Positions 47,132 through 59,100 of a DNA stretch of 64,000 bases are shown piece by piece; the stretch's first letter is position 1; each line of letters begins with the position of its first letter. Below the pieces are notes generated by a model. The model saw nothing but the letters and a program-made list of their open reading frames with translations. It was not told the DNA's origin and did no database searches. A program made the translations under genes and the position numbers. Source of the DNA: Ignelater luminosus (taxonomy: Eukaryota > Arthropoda > Insecta > Coleoptera > Elateridae); contig VTPC01090549.1 of NCBI GenBank assembly GCA_011009095.1, positions 77,653 to 141,652 of the forward strand, written 5' to 3'.

Positions 47132-47410
47132 TCTGATTACTAAAGCTCGAAACGAAATCCTGCTAACAAAACCGTAATTGATAACCATGACAAAATAATT
47201 ATAAAAATTCTGTATTTAGTAGTTATATCTATATTCCTATATTATTAGGCGTGCAAAGGAAAATATATGTAGGTATTGGAAAATACAATTATTTGGTCGT
47301 GATTATCAATATAATATTAACTCAAGTATATGAAAAAAATTGATTTATACTTTTACACTCCCAATTACGGTTCTGTTAGCAGAATTTCATTCCAAGCTTT
47401 ACTGATTACA
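47132..47410. mobile_element. Short MITE-like hairpin element (279 bp)
   Basis: The left arm at 47132-47180 and the right arm at 47362-47410 are inverted repeats, with 40 of 49 positions matching and the inner ends best conserved (CTGCTAACAraACCGTAATT). The 180-bp interior is A+T-rich and non-coding. I could not identify a target duplication or a parent family. Confidence 0.65.
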
Positions 47411-48374
47411 GTGCATATGATCCTTCAAATGACCCTTCAAATCATTTAGCTTCAACGTATTTAGATAAGAATGACAAAAATGTGCAATTCACTGTGTCAG
47501 TTTAGAATTTACAAAATTAAACTTAAAAACCTAATTTTGATTTTCAATAACAAAAGCAGACGTTATATTGGTTAATATTTTTTCAATAATCGTTACTAAA
47601 ATTCATTTTTGATTGACAAAATTTATACTACTGCGTTGATAGCTTGTTGCATTTATATTACATGGTCATTTAAAACAGCAACTCAGTTCTCTTACAGTGT
47701 TAATACAAAACCAAATTGGATTTGTACTGTATTCATTCCTATTACTTCCTGACAACTTGTTTTGTTCTATAGCACTAAGTTGCACTTCTTCCTGTCTGAT
47801 CAATTCCCCAATTCTCGTCTCACTTACTCAGCCACCACCACACATCATCAGATTTATATCTCAGCGACCAATAGACGCGTGCTAAATTCTAAATTGGGAT
47901 TGAACCTTCATCTCACAGCCATATCATTCGTAGACAAAAATTTATCAGAATGTCTTTTGCTTAAAACTTTTGGTCATTCGTCAACATATTGATAAATAGC
48001 AATAATGGGAAATTTCCGTATCTTAACTCGTCGCAAAACGGTTTATTTCTGGTTTTAGTTGGGGTAGTTGACTAGTAAGTAAGAAGCCTTCTAGAATTAT
48101 CAAATCTGAGAGCAGGTATATACTCGGAATCTAATAGTTAAAATAAGGCAAATTCATATAAAACTTTTCCGAGAAGTCATAGCTACCTCTAAAACAGTGT
48201 GACAGGACTCTAGTGTGGCCCTGCATTTTCATTTTCTTTTTTAATTGATATCGGCAGTAACTGATATAATCCTAACTCTATAAATAGCTATGTGACGTAA
48301 GTGTGGTAACACCAGTGAAAGAAGATAAAAAATTTAGAGTATGTAGATTGAAGGTACGAGCACTGGCGTGGCGA

Positions 48375-48392
48375 CCCCGAAAGAGTTCGGGG
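48375..48392. other. Perfect 7-bp hairpin CCCCGAA-AGAG-TTCGGGG
   Basis: A perfect inverted repeat with a 4-base loop, in a G+C-richer patch of an A+T-rich region. Function unknown. Confidence 0.6.
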
Positions 48393-51300
48393 TTTTAGTT
48401 GAATTTTGGAGGACATATGATACGGCGCAGCGATTTACCTCACCCCTAATAATGAAAATGTGCCCCAATGTGCCGCTATCAAATTACATTAAACCACTGG
48501 CACTCACTCACCAGCATCTCATTATCAAGCCACCTAAGAAGGATTTTAGGGTTTAGAGAAGAGACAATAAGACTGTAAGTAATGCAATTTCCGAATTAGT
48601 TTGTAGAAATAGATGTAATTTTTGTTTTTGACTAAAGTTTTGTTCTAATCGCTTAAAAAAATACTTTCGGTATTTGAATACGAAAATATTCAATAAAGTT
48701 TTTTTAAAACTAGATTCTTGTTTTTTTCTTAGTTTCGCCGAAATGGCCAGTTTAAGCAGTAGAGAACTGTGAATCTTTTTTGAACAGTTCAGTTTAAAGA
48801 CGTGATAAGCTCAGCATAAAAAATATTAACAAAAATGGAAAATACTTACTTGAAATCAGGTATAGAAAACAAAACCATGTGTACAGGATATCCCAAACTC
48901 AAGTCTCAGCATAAAGATTTTGAAAACAGTCACAATGTCAGCTAAGATGGCGTTACAAAATTTAGTTCTTAGTATAATATGCTAAGGTATCTACTACAAT
49001 TTCTAGAATTTCCTAAATAGACAAAAATCTTTGATTTTGCTACAGTTCTGCTTTATAAGTAGAAGCTTGTAAAGGTCACACCTGCAGTCAACCACCTTTA
49101 GCACATTAAAACGCTCACACTTGCGCGTGAAAGAATATAAATGTTTTAATGTTGAAAAATCATCGACTTAATTTTTTTTAGGTTACAAAAATAATAAGTT
49201 CTTTAATTCTTATCGGAATCACTGTATATATTTGGTGATACTTCCGAATAAGTAGTTTTTTAGCGCCTAGACGTTTAGGTCTATACTCTAGTAATAAAAT
49301 ATTGTTGTAATCAGCACTTAATGAATTGATATAGACTGGATGCGCTCGCTACCTTGTATAGTCAGAGATAAACCGGCTTAAATAATAAAGCACATTATCC
49401 CCTATAACCTTGCTATATTTGCCCGACATATTATTATCAAAGGCATAAATAAAGAAGTTGTTATGATAACCAGCTAATTTGATCTAAATTTAACCAGAAA
49501 TTATGATCTTCAGTCTTTAACCTTCACTTGTAATTACGGCGATGTCAATCTTTCCATTTATTAAAGCCTGAAAAGTACTTTGTGTTTATGTTTGCAAATC
49601 TCAAATACTTCCATTTGTGGTCATAGGCTGATTGTGTTTTATTAGATGTTTTGCGTTATTGGATTTGTCTGGGTATTTTAACAGTGTATTCTTTGTATCT
49701 AATATTAGAATTTGGTCAATGCATATAGAGTTGAGAAATGAGCAGTTTGATTTTTAAATTTCTGATTTGATGATGTTGGCTTTGTGTTAGTCTGTTTTGT
49801 TTAAAATCCTAATAATCCGAAGTGTTGTATAGATTTAGAAATATTGGAAAACATTGGTAACATCGAAACCGACAAGTTTACACTGTGGTGGTAGTTGTAT
49901 GAACTGTAATTTATGTGCTAATGCAAGTGAATTTTTGATTGGGAGTTTTGACTTGTATAGTAAATTGTTAATAATGTAACCTGTTTTCTTAGTTAAGACT
50001 TTTGTCTAAATAATTGTATTATTTGGTTTATGTGTAAGTTTTCGTTTAAATTTCTGTTTGAAATTTAAAGTGTGATATTTAGTTAAAACTTTGCAAGTTT
50101 TCGTTCTTGATAAAATATCTTTCGGAAGAATGACCATAGTATTTCAGTATAATCAGAATTACTGTCTCTAAACTGAAATCTCTTTAATCTTGTTACAATA
50201 AGATGGTGGTCCAGAACATACCCAAAAATAGCAACATCATGGTTTCAAGAAAATAAATAAAAGTTTTGGGTTTTCTCAGTCTCGTGACCTTGAACTTTGT
50301 GGTCAATTGTGAAAAATAAAAGTAGCTCAGTAAAGACCAACTGCATTGAAAAAGTCTTGAGCTAGAGTTATTCAGAAAATTGATGGAATCGATATCGTAC
50401 GATAATTACAGCAAGTGGTTGCCCTTATCAATTTTGATGAAGAAGTGTTTAAACCTAATTATAATTAATGAACAAGGACCGTATTTTGATTTTTTTGTTT
50501 GATGTGCAAAGGGTATTTAAATTTTTTTTACATACTGCATAATCTACAATGTCACCACATTTTAAATCTATGCACGGGCCACAGTTTTTAAGATCGACTC
50601 AATCCTACTCAAATAAATTTGATGCAGCTTCAAAAAGCTAATAAGTAGCATTTTTGGTAGAAGATGATAGACTCTATGTATTGGATTTGTGACCCAGGTT
50701 CAGACTGGGTTTTAGGTTTCTCAAGAAAAAGTAACTGTTTCTATTTCTATATTTGAACTTGAATAAGCTGAGCTAAACCAAAACATAATTGGCCTGCAAA
50801 TTGCATCTAAGAAAGTTTACTAGCCTAAATCGTCCGGCCGACTTGAAAAGTTTGATAGACTCAAAGATTGATAAATCCAAATGTATACTCGGTATTCCAA
50901 AATTGAAGATTTAGCCACCTAAGCTCAAGTTTTGGAATGTTTAACAGAAATGGAGATTAGAGATGGTGTTTACGGCAAAAACCTACATTTCAGAAAAGTT
51001 TTCATATTTAGTATTTTCTGGTTTCAGTATCACTCTGTTTTCTATTGTACTACCAAATAAAATTAAGAGAGATAAAGCATAATTTTCTGGATAGAGATAG
51101 TGGGCATTACCTATAAGAGAAAAACCCATATTGCTCATCTACTACGCAGGAAATAAATATTATTGAAAAGACTCTTATCGCAGTAAGAAATCTATCGTTG
51201 TTTTTTTGAGGGAAATAATATGTTTAACTAAATTTATTTTTGTTGTTTATACAATGCAGATAGAGCGACAAGATGTAATGTACAGGCAAGCACCAAATTA

Positions 51301-52343
51301 AAGACAAGACAATTACGATAAACCCCATGGTGACAAATTTTGTCTTAATACTGTGATACTAATATATCAAGATTTACGTAACGGAATAAAATTAAAAATT
51401 AGTGTAGTTATGGAATTTTACAGCATGAAGTTGCAGTAATGAACAATGCAAACAAAAATAAACTAGAAAAATATTAAATATAAACTACGAGAATAAACAA
51501 GATTTGTTTCTAGATCTTTATTAGAATGAATGAAATAGAACTGTGTAACATATATATGTAAACAACCTGATATAGTAAAATTAACGTAGTTCCTAATTAT
51601 CCATTGATGGCATTGTTTAACTAATTAAAAAAATAAAATGCTTTATTAATTACAATAGTATAAATACTGTAGAAAATGTTATCAGTAATCAAAAATAATA
51701 AATTATATAAGTACGTCGAGAAATTTGCACAGAGACGCTTCTTTATCGTAATGTCATTAGCAGTGTCAAGGAACACGATTTTATTTATTTTCATTTTATA
51801 CGTCTATACGATTTTCAAAGGAGAAAAAAATAGCGTAACTGGAAATATCCAGATGGAATTGTTATTTTATGATTTTAACAATAAACTAGCTGTATGATTA
51901 AAACTGACCCATTACCACTGTATTCTAAAAACAATTAATAACCAAAACAAATATTATGCATTGAATAGAAGTGCAAGGAATTCTCTCAAATATTGAGCCT
52001 TTTATAGAACGTGTTTCTAAAAATTAAAATGTCATTTTTATAAGCGCTTATTTAACATTGTTTTCTCGCATTATAAAGCATTTTAGAGAAGTAATTTGCG
52101 TCGTGATAACCCGTTATAACAACACTAACTTGCACTTCCTAGTTTATAAAGAAGTAAAGAACCTGAAAAATAAACCTTTAAACACGACAATATAAAGTTT
52201 GGGATCTATTGTTCTCACACTCTCACTATACTATTGTATTATGAGGTTGTAATACACTTTTCGTACATTTTCATGCGAAGTTTATGCGTGACTTTCATTT
52301 TTTTTCGGTTTCACTTTCCCTTTGTGACTTAATTATTATAATA

Positions 52344-52366
52344 CTCTACGGTAGTGTACCGTAGAG
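52344..52366. other. Perfect 10-bp hairpin CTCTACGGTA-GTG-TACCGTAGAG
   Basis: A perfect inverted repeat with a 3-base loop. Too short to be a microRNA precursor on its own; it may be a cruciform or the relic core of an element. Confidence 0.65.
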
Positions 52367-53198
52367 GAAACACGGACCGAGGTACTTGACTGATTATGAA
52401 AATAAAAGGTTTTTTAATGAAATCTAAAGACCCAAAATAAACCTGTACTAATTTTAGATATTAATAAAATCAGGATTAATTATAAAAATGAACAATTCTT
52501 TAAAGGTTTTCGATAGGAACTGATTAAGATCAAAAAACATAAAAGTGGAAATTCTTCAAGTAGCTTTTGTATCAAAATTAATGTATGAAGTTAATGACGC
52601 AGTAATATATAATAGTAATTAACCTTAAAAATACTTGCTATCAGTAAAAATATTCCAACAATTCTTAGAAACAGAAACAAATCCTCAAAAAAAAATTGTC
52701 TTGTTTTCTGTCTAAACTCATGTAGTATAATTATTATAATCTGTAATAGCGTTTACTAAAACTTTTCCACTGGCACGAAAATAGTCATCGTTTTGAAGAC
52801 CCGACAATTCTCTTAATAAAAATACAACCTAATTTTTCTTCCACGTGTAAAAAGAGATAATACAGAGATATTTCAAATCTTTTCATATAAACAAACTTAC
52901 TATAGGTGCAATTACACCTTGTAATTTTATTTCTGGAAATTTTAAATAAAATACATTTTCAACAAAAGCGTTAAAAATATTGACTTTAGAATTAGAACGC
53001 GGATAATAAACCGTACTCACATAAATACATGCATACATGGTAAACTTAATAACACGATAGATGTTAACGGGTTTATTCCTTGTGATAACTCTTTTCACTT
53101 TATTATCTTATTATTCTCTTTGATGGAAATTTACAATTTCTTAAGAGACCTACAACCCTCAGAATCTTTACACTTGACAACATGAGTATTACATATAC

Positions 53199-53943
53199 GT
53201 TTAATGATCCACGTGTTAAGCATGCTATTTACAATTTTTCATTAAAACTGTTAAAAAATAAACATTATCTTTCATTTGGGTCAAATTTATCAGACGCAAT
53301 AAAATAGCACTTTGGATACGAGTATATTTTGGTAAATTAGCGTAATACCGTCCAAAAAGTATTGAAAATACATCAGAAAACGTTATATTTGTAAACAACG
53401 TGATGTGATCATAATAAAAATACTCCTATTGAAATCGTCAAAATAGGTTATGTGGACAAGAGTAACGTGAATATTATTTTTCTGCCCTAAGAAACTAAGG
53501 AGGTTCATTGATTTGACAAAGAGACGACTACTGAACTTAGCCAGCATTAAAGATTGTTGGGTCTTTTAAAGAATCTTTTTATTACAAATAAGTTTAATGG
53601 TCCGCGTGTTTAACACGTTATTTACATAGTAGACACTTATTTTTTATTAAAATTATTGAAAAATAAGTATTATCTCTCATTTGGGTCAAATTTATCAGAC
53701 GCAAGAAAATAACACTTTGAACACAGATATATTTTGGTAGATTAATTAATACCCTCCAAAAAGTACTAAAAATACCACAGAAAACATATTATATTTGTAA
53801 ACAACGTGCTGTAGTCATAATAAAAAAATAATCGCCAAAGCTTATTTGAACCAGTGCAGTGTGCATGTGCATATCACCTTTCTCCTCTAAGAAGCTTGGA
53901 GGTGCATTGATTTGACATAGAGACTACTCTTGAACTTAGTCAG
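53199..53943. repeat. Diverged tandem duplication, two units of about 350 bp
   Basis: Unit 1 is 53199-53544 and unit 2 is 53592-53943, in direct orientation about 395 bp apart. They share long blocks, such as TCATTTGGGTCAAATTTATC (continuing CAGACGCAA), GTAAACAACGTG, and a common end in TTGATTTGACA and TGAACTTAG. Scattered substitutions and indels separate them. No open frame is shared. Confidence 0.85.
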
Positions 53944-54274
53944 TATACTGCTGCACACCTGATCAAAATTGTACATGATGTTTAGTTCTATCACTTCTTA
54001 CACTATTAAGTGACTGAAATGTAAGTAAGAAAAATTCACACCCATTCCTCAAAGTTTCAAAACTAGATAAAGGATGTTTATGTCGTAGGCAAATTGACAA
54101 ATCCGGCTTATTGCAAAGAGCGTCGTCACTTTGCAATGCGCTTTACTAATTGAAAAATTATCGACAACTTTCTAATTAGCCTGATATTTTGTAGGCTTAT
54201 TGTAATGAACCCATACACCTTCAGGCTAATTAGAAACTGTGCAATCGTTGGCTCAAACAGCCTGGTTTCATTCA

Positions 54275-54292
54275 GGCTTATTGCAATAAGCC
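54275..54292. repeat. 18-bp perfect palindrome GGCTTATTGCAATAAGCC in the left TIR
   Basis: The sequence equals its own reverse complement. The right TIR holds the near-identical GGGTTTATTGCAATAAGCCC at 55836-55855. Half-sites GGCTTATTG recur within both repeats (for example near 54104, 54195 and 56020). Probably a transposase-binding array; inferred. Confidence 0.8.
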
Positions 54293-54786
54293 TTGCCACT
54301 TGCCGGCGTATTGAAAACAGCAGCTCTTCCTTCTGCGCAGTAGCAGTTAAATTGTCTTAACAATCGTGCGTTTTCGTTTTATACAGCATTGTGCTTACTG
54401 GCATTAAGTATTTTTATTCAGCAAGCCGAATTTTTCAAATATCCTGGTAGTGACATAGTGTGTTACTATTTGATCTTGTTGTGTGCCATCATCAAGTTCG
54501 AACAACTTTTAAATTTGTGTAAGACAGTATGGTTGACAATATGCAGGACAGCAACAGTGGTGGAAGTGATCCCAAAGATGAATTTTAGAACATGAAAGAA
54601 AACTTCAATGAGAAAATGAAAAAACCGTAGAAGCCATCCGTGAAATTCTAGATTCAAATAATCCTGAAAAAAGAAGACTAGTAGGCAATATGGATTAACT
54701 AGAAAATACAATACAGTGGAGAAAGGTAAAAAAAGAGTCTTAATTAAAAAAAAGGGAAAGTAATGAAAATCCTGTAGTAGTAATAA

Positions 54787-55770
54787 TTCCTGTTGAAGAA
54801 TACTTTGATACGCTTCTTCGCGCTACTGGACATGGCGGAAGAGATAAAATGCTGTTTACACTGAAAAAAATTTTATATTCCTCGATCAACAATTGAAATT
54901 TTTGTATCATTTTGTAGAATGCGTAATACCAAAAAATCTCAACAACACCGTAACATTATTGCAGTTTTTGGAACAGAATCAAAGTTACGATTAGGCTCAA
55001 CGAATATTCCGCCGACAGTATTAGAAAATACTGACAGTGAAGAAGATTTGGAGCGGTTTAAAAACGGTTACAAGGAAAGAGAAATGGCAAGTGACGGAGG
55101 AGAAGATCAAGTCGCTAACTTGGAACATGAAATGTGTTCTCTTTGTTCACGCAATTTAAAAAAAACTTTTTTTATATCGTGCTCTTCATGTTCTATGAAG
55201 ATTCACATTACTTGTTGCCAAAGCATTGTCTGAAACTTTTTTTGTATCGTGCTCTTCATGTTTTATGAAGATTCACATAACTTGTTGCCAAAGCATTGCC
55301 TGAACCTTTGAAGGGAATAATGTTGTTTATCACTGTGACATTTGCAGTAGACAATACAAAATAGTAACAGAGCGTCAAAAACCAAACAAAGCCAGAAGAA
55401 AGCAGCGGAAAACATGATTCAAACTAGTGAAAAGAAACTGAAATCAGTGGGAGTTGGAGGCTTCGTTCTATTAGATGTCCTGAAAGTAGACCGTGGCCCT
55501 TTAGACTGTCTAAATTTAATTGGAAAAGTACTTAAAGTGGAAAACAATGTTTACCAAAGAGGAACAAAAAGTGGCATTATTAAAACATGGTTTGGTAAAT
55601 GTGATTTCCAGATTTCTTCTCCTTTTTCTTCAGACCTATTCGTAAAGCTGTGCCAATAGCAGCTGCAAATGCTCGCTCATTGTCAAAAATCTGATATAAA
55701 ATAAAAAAGTGCGTGTGTAAGAAGGCAAATCAAATGTGTTCATGGAAGTGTCATAACAGATTCATATGTT
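54787..55770 (+). pseudogene. KRBA2-like integrase gene with catalytic core deleted
   Basis: In order: IPVEEYFDTLLRATGHGGRDKML at 54787-54855 (split here as IPVEEYFDTLL and ATGHGGRDKML; the second part is the zinc-binding integrase N-terminal region); a YIPRSTIEIF-like stretch in another frame near 54885; then at 54919-55233 RNTKKSQQHRN runs straight into TESKLRLGSTNIPP and TDSEEDLERF, which in KRBA2-like proteins lie after the rve core. The whole DDE core is therefore missing. A cysteine cluster follows (MCSLC, SCSSC, HITCC), then VGGFVLLDVLKVDRGPLDC and GIIKTWF (55414-55659), then the terminal KCVCKKANQMCSWKCHNR (from about 55703). A 70-bp tandem duplication (55163-55302) disrupts the cysteine region. 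Confidence 0.8.
55163..55302 (+). repeat. 70-bp tandem duplication inside the KRBA2-like remnant
   Basis: AAACTTTTTTTATATCGTGC at 55163 recurs at 55233 (with one change), and the following 50 bases repeat with a few substitutions. It duplicates the cysteine-rich segment and shifts the frame. Confidence 0.9.
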
Positions 55771-56052
55771 TAGTAAAGGAAGAACTCAAAAAACAATTTC
55801 TTTATCTGGCATTTTTGATAAGCCTTTACTTCTTTGGGTTTATTGCAATAAGCCCAGATAAAATCAGGCTGTTTGGGCAAGCGATTGCCCATTTTCTAAC
55901 CAGCCTAAAAGTATATGGGCTCATTACAATAAGCCTAAGAATTATCAGGGTAATGAGAAAGTTGTCGATAATTTTCCAATTATCTGGGCGCATTGCAAAA
56001 TGACGACGCTCTTTGCAATAAGCCGAATTTGTCAATTCGCCTACGACATTTA

Positions 56053-56620
56053 TAACTAGCCGGTGGCTTTCAGATTATAACTGTTCTAAAACTTTCAAAC
56101 TAAAAAGACTTTCCGACATGTTGAGCAGAGGCAGTATCTCTGATTTATCAAAATATTGATGTTACCATAAAGACATTAGAAACAATTTATAATAATGCTA
56201 CGGAGAATATAAAATCACTTGGCTTGTACACATTCAGTCTTATAACTTCATTTTTTGGTTGGAATCTCTAGAAGCTCTTTTGTAGTTTATTAATAAAGTT
56301 GACTTATTATTATACGTAACATCTTCAGAAAATGTAAAATTTCATGTAGGCTGGATAGTACCCGTAGCACCAAGTGCCTTTTGTCAGGGCTTTTAATGAA
56401 TTATTAATTAAATGACAGCGTTGTCCTGGCAGTATTCAGATAATGATAATTTATTTGTTCTGCAATATAGTGTTCCGAAAACCTTAAGGAGAGAGTTCCG
56501 CAAGGCTGGTTTTTCACTCTCTCCTTGTAACAACTGAGTTCAGTGACAATAAGCTGAACATGTAAGAAAAAATAAATTAATTACATAATGCAGTTTGTAA
56601 AATAAATACACTAATAATAA
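56053..56620. other. Non-coding DNA between elements
   Basis: No domain or element end is recognised here. Confidence 0.5.
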
Positions 56621-56639
56621 TTTTAAAAAAAAATAAAAA

Positions 56640-57965
56640 AGAAAACAGAAATAAATATGACTGGTAGAGAACTGACATGACGTATCAATTCTTGTTTCGT
56701 GATAGTAGTAATTGACGTAAATATCGTTTGAACTTTTTGAGAGCTAGATATTTTTTGTGGTCCCGACACACGGTTATAGACTTTTGCGACGTTATAAGAG
56801 AAAGAACATTTAAAGAAAGTTGAGTTGCACTCGAGTATTGACAACAAGCCCCTATGTCGCAAGTTTATGTTATGTACCTGGGTCTGTTCTAAATTGGATC
56901 TTGTAATAAGGTAGCTGTCTATCAATACAATGTAGCTATTTGTAAGTATCCGTGATCACACACATCAAGCCAAGCCGTTTCTTTTAGCTTTTAGCTTATG
57001 AGAAATATGTTCAAATTTGCAAATTCCCTAGATAAATCCTAGGCACGAATATTGAACACGCTGAATACGTTGCGATATTTTCTGATCAAGACAAGGACTG
57101 TACACCGATGCACAAAAGTTAAAATGTGACAAAACAAGTGTTTACTAGGATATTGTCTGTGTGGCTTTCCGTATATAGTTAAATATGTAATCTCGAGAAA
57201 ATTTGGATACAAGTTTTAAGCTATTATTTAAGATTTCAGCTGGGTTATTAACTTTGTTGGGAGAAAAAGTGTGATATATTTGAGTATCGTCAGCGTACAT
57301 CTGAATACTGCAGGCCCCCACACTATCACAAGACCGCGAGTGTATAGGGTAAGAAGCAGAAGTCCAAGTATAAAATCTTGTGGTACCCCTCTAGTAACAT
57401 CGATAGCTGTGGAAATGTTATTAGCTACCACGACTTTTTGAGTTCTGCTATTTAAGTAGCTTTCTAACAGACCAATAGTATTATCACCAACGCTTTACTG
57501 AAATCCAATAATGTTAGTGAAGTACACTTTTCTTCGTCGTATGCTTGTAGTACGTCGTCCGTTATATGCCGTTGTACAGCTATGAAATTTACGGATCCAG
57601 ATTGTTATTTTCTAGATATTTAGCCAACTGTATATTTATAACCTTTTCGATAATGTTGGCAAAATGCTAATAGGTCTGTAATCTTTGTACTTCGCAGGCT
57701 CATTTGTTTTGCCAACAGTGAAACTAGAGCACACTTCCAGGAATAAAAGGTAAGATATATGGACAACACAACTTTACCATTTTAGCTATTAATTCGTCGC
57801 ATCCAACAGCATTACTTTGTAAAGACTTAATTATTTTTAATATATCGTTATTATGTATAAGCCAAAATTCAAAACTGTTGTTGCCTAATACATTATTTGC
57901 ATAAAAATTCAGCATTTCTATAGTTGCGCAAGCCCTTGTAGTAGTTCCATGTCCCATGTTACAGA
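56640..57965 (-). mobile_element. Second jockey/CR1-like LINE, 5'-truncated and frameshifted
   Basis: On the minus strand: NNDILKIIKSLQSNAVGCDE and MVKLCCPYILPFI (57724-57987, pre-RT and RT start); a degraded SKAFDTV region (about 57500); DVTRGVPQDFILGLLLLTLY (57360-57431, the GVPQGS block); the active-site stretch MYADDTQIYH, whose YADD codons lie at 57286-57297 in another frame; and the C-terminal domain, with FFKCSFSYNVAKVYNRV at 56623-56925. The order and motifs are those of a non-LTR reverse transcriptase. Frameshifts and stops make it inactive. The endonuclease part is absent. Confidence 0.85.
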
Positions 57966-58200
57966 TCTTTAAGATGCTATAACACAAGATGAGGAAAACC
58001 TGTATCCTTGTATTACATGTACGGTATTTTTAACAACTCCAGTGTCTTCTGCCACTGTAGAATGCAGCTTTAGTAAACTATCTATAGTAAAAGCAAAAAT
58101 TATATCGACATATTGCAGGATAGATTACAAAATCTGATACTAATATTTATAGAACAGCAACTATATAAAAGTATTGAAGATGCAAAAGTCCTTACCTAAT
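57966..58200 (+). pseudogene. hAT transposase C-terminal dimerisation domain remnant
   Basis: The plus strand reads DEENLYPCITCTVFLTTPVS and SATVECSFSKLSIVKAK, matching the hAT dimerisation motif (LYPxxxxxxxxLLTxPVSxASxERSFSKLK). After a one-base shift it continues with LQDRLQNLILIFIEQQLYKS and IEDAKVL, the normal C-terminal end. Only the last 75 or so residues survive. The LINE on the opposite strand abuts it, so LINE insertion probably removed or separated the rest. Confidence 0.85.
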
Positions 58201-59100
58201 TAATTTAAATAAAATACACCTTTAAGGTTCCATATTATGCTCTTTTGGCACGCCATTCGTTCTACGCCCGTGTCAAAAACAAATTTTATACAGTTTTTGG
58301 CGGCCTTTTTGTGCTCCAAAATATTGATTTTCGCCGCTTTGACAACACAAGCTTATTAAAAATCGCTACTTTTGACTCGGACGTAGAAAAGATATTATAT
58401 AAACAAAAATTATTGAGAAAGTTAAGATGTAACAATGGGCGATATGAATAAAGTGTAGTAAATGCTTATACTTCAATTAATAAAGGATTAAAGATACGTT
58501 TTCTAATTGGTAAGAATGAGATAGACGTATAGTAAAAGCATTTACTCCACTTTATTTAAATGGCCCAATAGAATCTACAACATCCGATAAACAAAGTTTC
58601 GACGATCAGTGGCCAGTTGCTACGGACAAAACTGGGATTAGTGTCCCATCAAGATCGCAACCATATATACAATCGGTACGCCACCTGTAATGCTAGCCTT
58701 TATACAGTCGAAGACGGGTCGTGGGCGAAGAAGGCTTAGAGCAAGCGATAAACGGTAATAATAATGCGAGAATCTTAGGGGTTTCAAGATCGAGAAGACC
58801 CTACAGCTGATCTTCGTATGTAGGTCAGTAGGCGAGATGTCTGCCAAGGTCGAACCGCAGGTTCCAGCGATACACAAATAAACGAAATAAAGACTGTACT
58901 GCTACTTATTACATATTATATTTATTCTTTAGATACTATAAAAAGCGAGACAGTACAAATCTCGTAAAAATTCGATAAAATGTTTAGGAATAACGAGAAA
59001 GACGCTACGGTAGTTTACTGAGAGTTCGATGTGAATTCGTTTGGTAGGTCCTCCGGGCTGGCGAGGTTTCTGAGAGATGTGTTACGATAGCGACACGTTT
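58201..59100. other. Unidentified G+C-richer stretch, possible LTR-element fragment
   Basis: 58600-59100 is clearly richer in G+C than its surroundings. On the minus strand it shows a TTTATAGT box, AATAAA and then a TGGAACC motif that could mimic a primer-binding site, but I could not define LTR ends or coding similarity. The 79-codon minus-strand frame at 58638-58877 matches nothing I know. Confidence 0.3.

Larger units (their letters stand above)
47411..53198. other. Non-coding DNA, no recognised gene
   Basis: I see no protein domain. Two perfect short hairpins stand out (48375-48392 and 52344-52366). A locally G+C-richer stretch at 48300-48560 has a 62-codon frame without similarity. Confidence 0.5.
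54081..56048 (+). mobile_element. Non-autonomous KRBA2/integrase-type (Ginger-like) DNA transposon
   Basis: The element starts TGTCGTAGGC and ends GCCTACGACA, flanked by the 4-bp duplication TTTA (54077-54080 and 56049-56052). TGT...ACA ends with a 4-bp duplication are what retroviral-type integrase DNA transposons such as Ginger show. The terminal inverted repeats are long (54081-54292 and 55836-56048), diverged and rich in repeated GGCTTATTG motifs. The 1968-bp interior carries fragments of a KRBA2-like integrase with the catalytic core deleted. The superfamily name is my inference from coding fragments and ends. Confidence 0.82.

Noticed and set aside
58841-58860. tRNA B-box-like GGTTCGACC (minus strand)
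   Set aside because: No A box at the right distance and no tRNA stems; kept only as a weak clue to a SINE or LTR leader.
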